Shown: one piece after another, positions 25,173 through 26,614 of the stretch | Layout: the number at the start of each line of letters is the position of its first letter | Numbering within the stretch: position 1 is the stretch's first letter | Assembly: GCA_002393955.1 (NCBI GenBank) | Contig: DGSK01000063.1 | Coordinates: 1 to 26,614 of the forward strand | Reading direction: 5' to 3' | DNA: 26,614 nucleotides | Origin: Lachnospiraceae bacterium UBA4364 | GTDB lineage: Bacteria; Bacillota; Clostridia; Lachnospirales; Lachnospiraceae | Program-made: the position numbers and the translations under genes | The notes under the pieces: model-generated | The model's input: only the letters and a program-made list of their open reading frames with translations | The model's database searches: none | Told to the model about the DNA's origin: nothing

Positions 25173-26579
25173 ATGCCTGTTAATAAGTATACAGTTACCC
25201 AGGTAACAAATTATATTTTAAGAATGTTCAGAAGCGATCCGTTTCTCGGATCGGTGGCTGTAAGCGGTGAGGTCAGCAACCTCACCTATCATAGTTCAGG
25301 TCACATATATTTCAGTCTTAAAGATGAGAACTCCGTTATACCGGCCGCAATGTTCAGGAACAAGGCCTTAGGTCTAAAATTCAGACTGAAAGAAGGCATG
25401 AAGGTGGTGGCATATGGAAAGATAGATGTTTATGCGCCATCCGGCAGGTATCAGCTTATTGCAGAAAAAATAGAGGACGCTGGAGCCGGGGATCTTGCGG
25501 AACAGTTTGAAAAGCTCAAAAAAGAACTTGCGGAACGCGGGCTGTTTGCACCTGAATATAAGCAGCCAATCCCAAAATATGTAAAGACACTTGGTGTTGT
25601 GACTGCCCCCACCGGAGCTGCTGTAAGGGACATAATAAATGTTTCCAAAAGACGTTATCTGGGAATACAGATAGTTTTATATCCTGCTCTTGTACAGGGC
25701 GAGCAGGCGGCGGACAGTATTGTAAAAGGCATAAAGGCACTGGAGAAATACGGCGTGGACCTGATGATCGTTGGAAGGGGCGGAGGCTCCATGGAAGACC
25801 TGTGGGCGTTCAATGAAGAAAAAGTGGCACAGGCGATTTTTGACTGTTCCGTTCCGATCATATCCGCTGTTGGACACGAGACAGACACTACCATAGCGGA
25901 TTATGTGGCAGACTTAAGGGCTCCGACACCTTCAGCTGCTGCGGAGATTGCAGTATTTGACTATCATGCACTTATGCGTCAGCGTGGAGATTTGCTGGAC
26001 AGGCTGGATTCTATGATAGGCATGCGCATAAAGTCCGAAAAAAGGAACTCTGAGCATCTGGAAGCAAGGATCATACAGCAGATGTTCGGGGTACTCAGGG
26101 ATAAAAAACATAAATACGAAGAGCTCTCTTTCAAAAATGACAGCCAGGCCCCTGAGAATAAGCTTAAGGTTTTCAGGGAGAAGGCGGAGAGGTACAGGAA
26201 AGAGCTGGATCGCAGCATCGATGCCCTTCTTTCGGAAAGAAAATCTGAATATGCGGGAATGAGGGAAGATGCTGATTCACTGATGACAGACAGGCTTAAG
26301 GAGACGAGACTTAGATATGAAAGATTTCCCGACCGTGCTGATGCTGTGATCACTCAGAGGATTCAGACAGCCAGACACCGTTTTGATGTCACCAGGGAGA
26401 GATTAAGAGCAGTTTCGCCGTTGGAAAAGATAAGCCGGGGATACGGATACCTGACTGACGGGGGTGACAAGCCGGTAAAGAGCATAGAGGATGTTGAGAC
26501 CGGACAGAAGCTTATAATACGTGTCAGTGACGGTGAGATAAGTACAGAAGTGAAGGGTACAAGGAGGATGACAGTTTAG
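25173..26579 (+). CDS. xseA: Exodeoxyribonuclease VII large subunit
   Basis: XseA is the catalytic subunit of the single-strand exonuclease VII. The protein has 468 residues from the ATG at 25173, which has GAGG about 9 bases upstream; an in-frame GTG at 25158 has no site. An N-terminal OB fold (about 1-100) contains VSGEVSNLTYHSSGHIYFSL. The catalytic region has GVVTAPTGAAVRDI, GRGGGSMEDLWAFNEE and VGHETDTTIADYVADLRAPTPSAAAE. A long charged helical region (about 270-420) and ISRGYGYL close it. The small subunit gene xseB would be expected next, beyond the window edge. Confidence 0.95.
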   Translation: MPVNKYTVTQVTNYILRMFRSDPFLGSVAVSGEVSNLTYHSSGHIYFSLKDENSVIPAAMFRNKALGLKFRLKEGMKVVAYGKIDVYAPSGRYQLIAEKIEDAGAGDLAEQFEKLKKELAERGLFAPEYKQPIPKYVKTLGVVTAPTGAAVRDIINVSKRRYLGIQIVLYPALVQGEQAADSIVKGIKALEKYGVDLMIVGRGGGSMEDLWAFNEEKVAQAIFDCSVPIISAVGHETDTTIADYVADLRAPTPSAAAEIAVFDYHALMRQRGDLLDRLDSMIGMRIKSEKRNSEHLEARIIQQMFGVLRDKKHKYEELSFKNDSQAPENKLKVFREKAERYRKELDRSIDALLSERKSEYAGMREDADSLMTDRLKETRLRYERFPDRADAVITQRIQTARHRFDVTRERLRAVSPLEKISRGYGYLTDGGDKPVKSIEDVETGQKLIIRVSDGEISTEVKGTRRMTV

Positions 26580-26614
26580 AATATGCATCGTGATTGTTCC
26601 GGCGCAATTGCGAG

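Noticed and set aside
26580..26614. Start of xseB at the right edge
   Set aside because: An ATG at 26583 opens a frame, but its ten codons do not look like XseB and no ribosome site is clear, so no gene is called.

Overview
The window is a stretch of chromosome from a low-to-mid GC Gram-positive bacterium, most likely a clostridium of the Lachnospiraceae type (Butyrivibrio/Roseburia-like). The reasons are gene content and order: an mraZ-rsmH-ftsL-pbp-murD-ftsW-divIB-ftsZ division cluster with no ftsA, a separate Asp23-nusB-xseA block, lipoprotein signal peptides, AGGAGG-type ribosome binding sites and no outer-membrane genes. Genus is inference. All genes are on the + strand. No tRNA, rRNA, CRISPR array, transposase or phage gene was seen.

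Layout. (1) 1-4096: an upstream terminator, then a short-form CstA-type transporter and a secreted lipoprotein that fuses a HAD phosphatase to a histidine acid phosphatase. (2) 4163-6750: a STAS anti-sigma-factor antagonist and a membrane 5TMR-LYT/HAMP/PP2C phosphatase, each closed by a clear intrinsic terminator; this looks like a partner-switching signalling pair without its kinase. (3) 6763-16131: the division and cell-wall cluster. It opens with a promoter and a 126-base array of about twelve tandem 10-11 bp units, which I read as an unusually long MraZ operator. mraY and murG, normally in this cluster, are absent. ftsZ has its own promoter. (4) 16258-19128: prfC (release factor 3) and a membrane-anchored transglutaminase-like protein. 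(5) 19295-20359: an AT-rich acyltransferase, probably acquired. (6) 20406-23242: a polar amino-acid ABC transporter operon (binding protein, permease with an extra outer domain, ATPase) with a terminator-like hairpin between promoter and gene. (7) 23258-24184: an EamA-type exporter. (8) 24170-26579: a strong promoter, then Asp23-family protein, nusB and xseA. The last 35 bases hold no assignable gene.

Most of the window is housekeeping. I see no complete new system. The best leads are the mraZ leader array, the double-phosphatase lipoprotein, the attenuator-like hairpin before the ABC operon and the permease outer domain.
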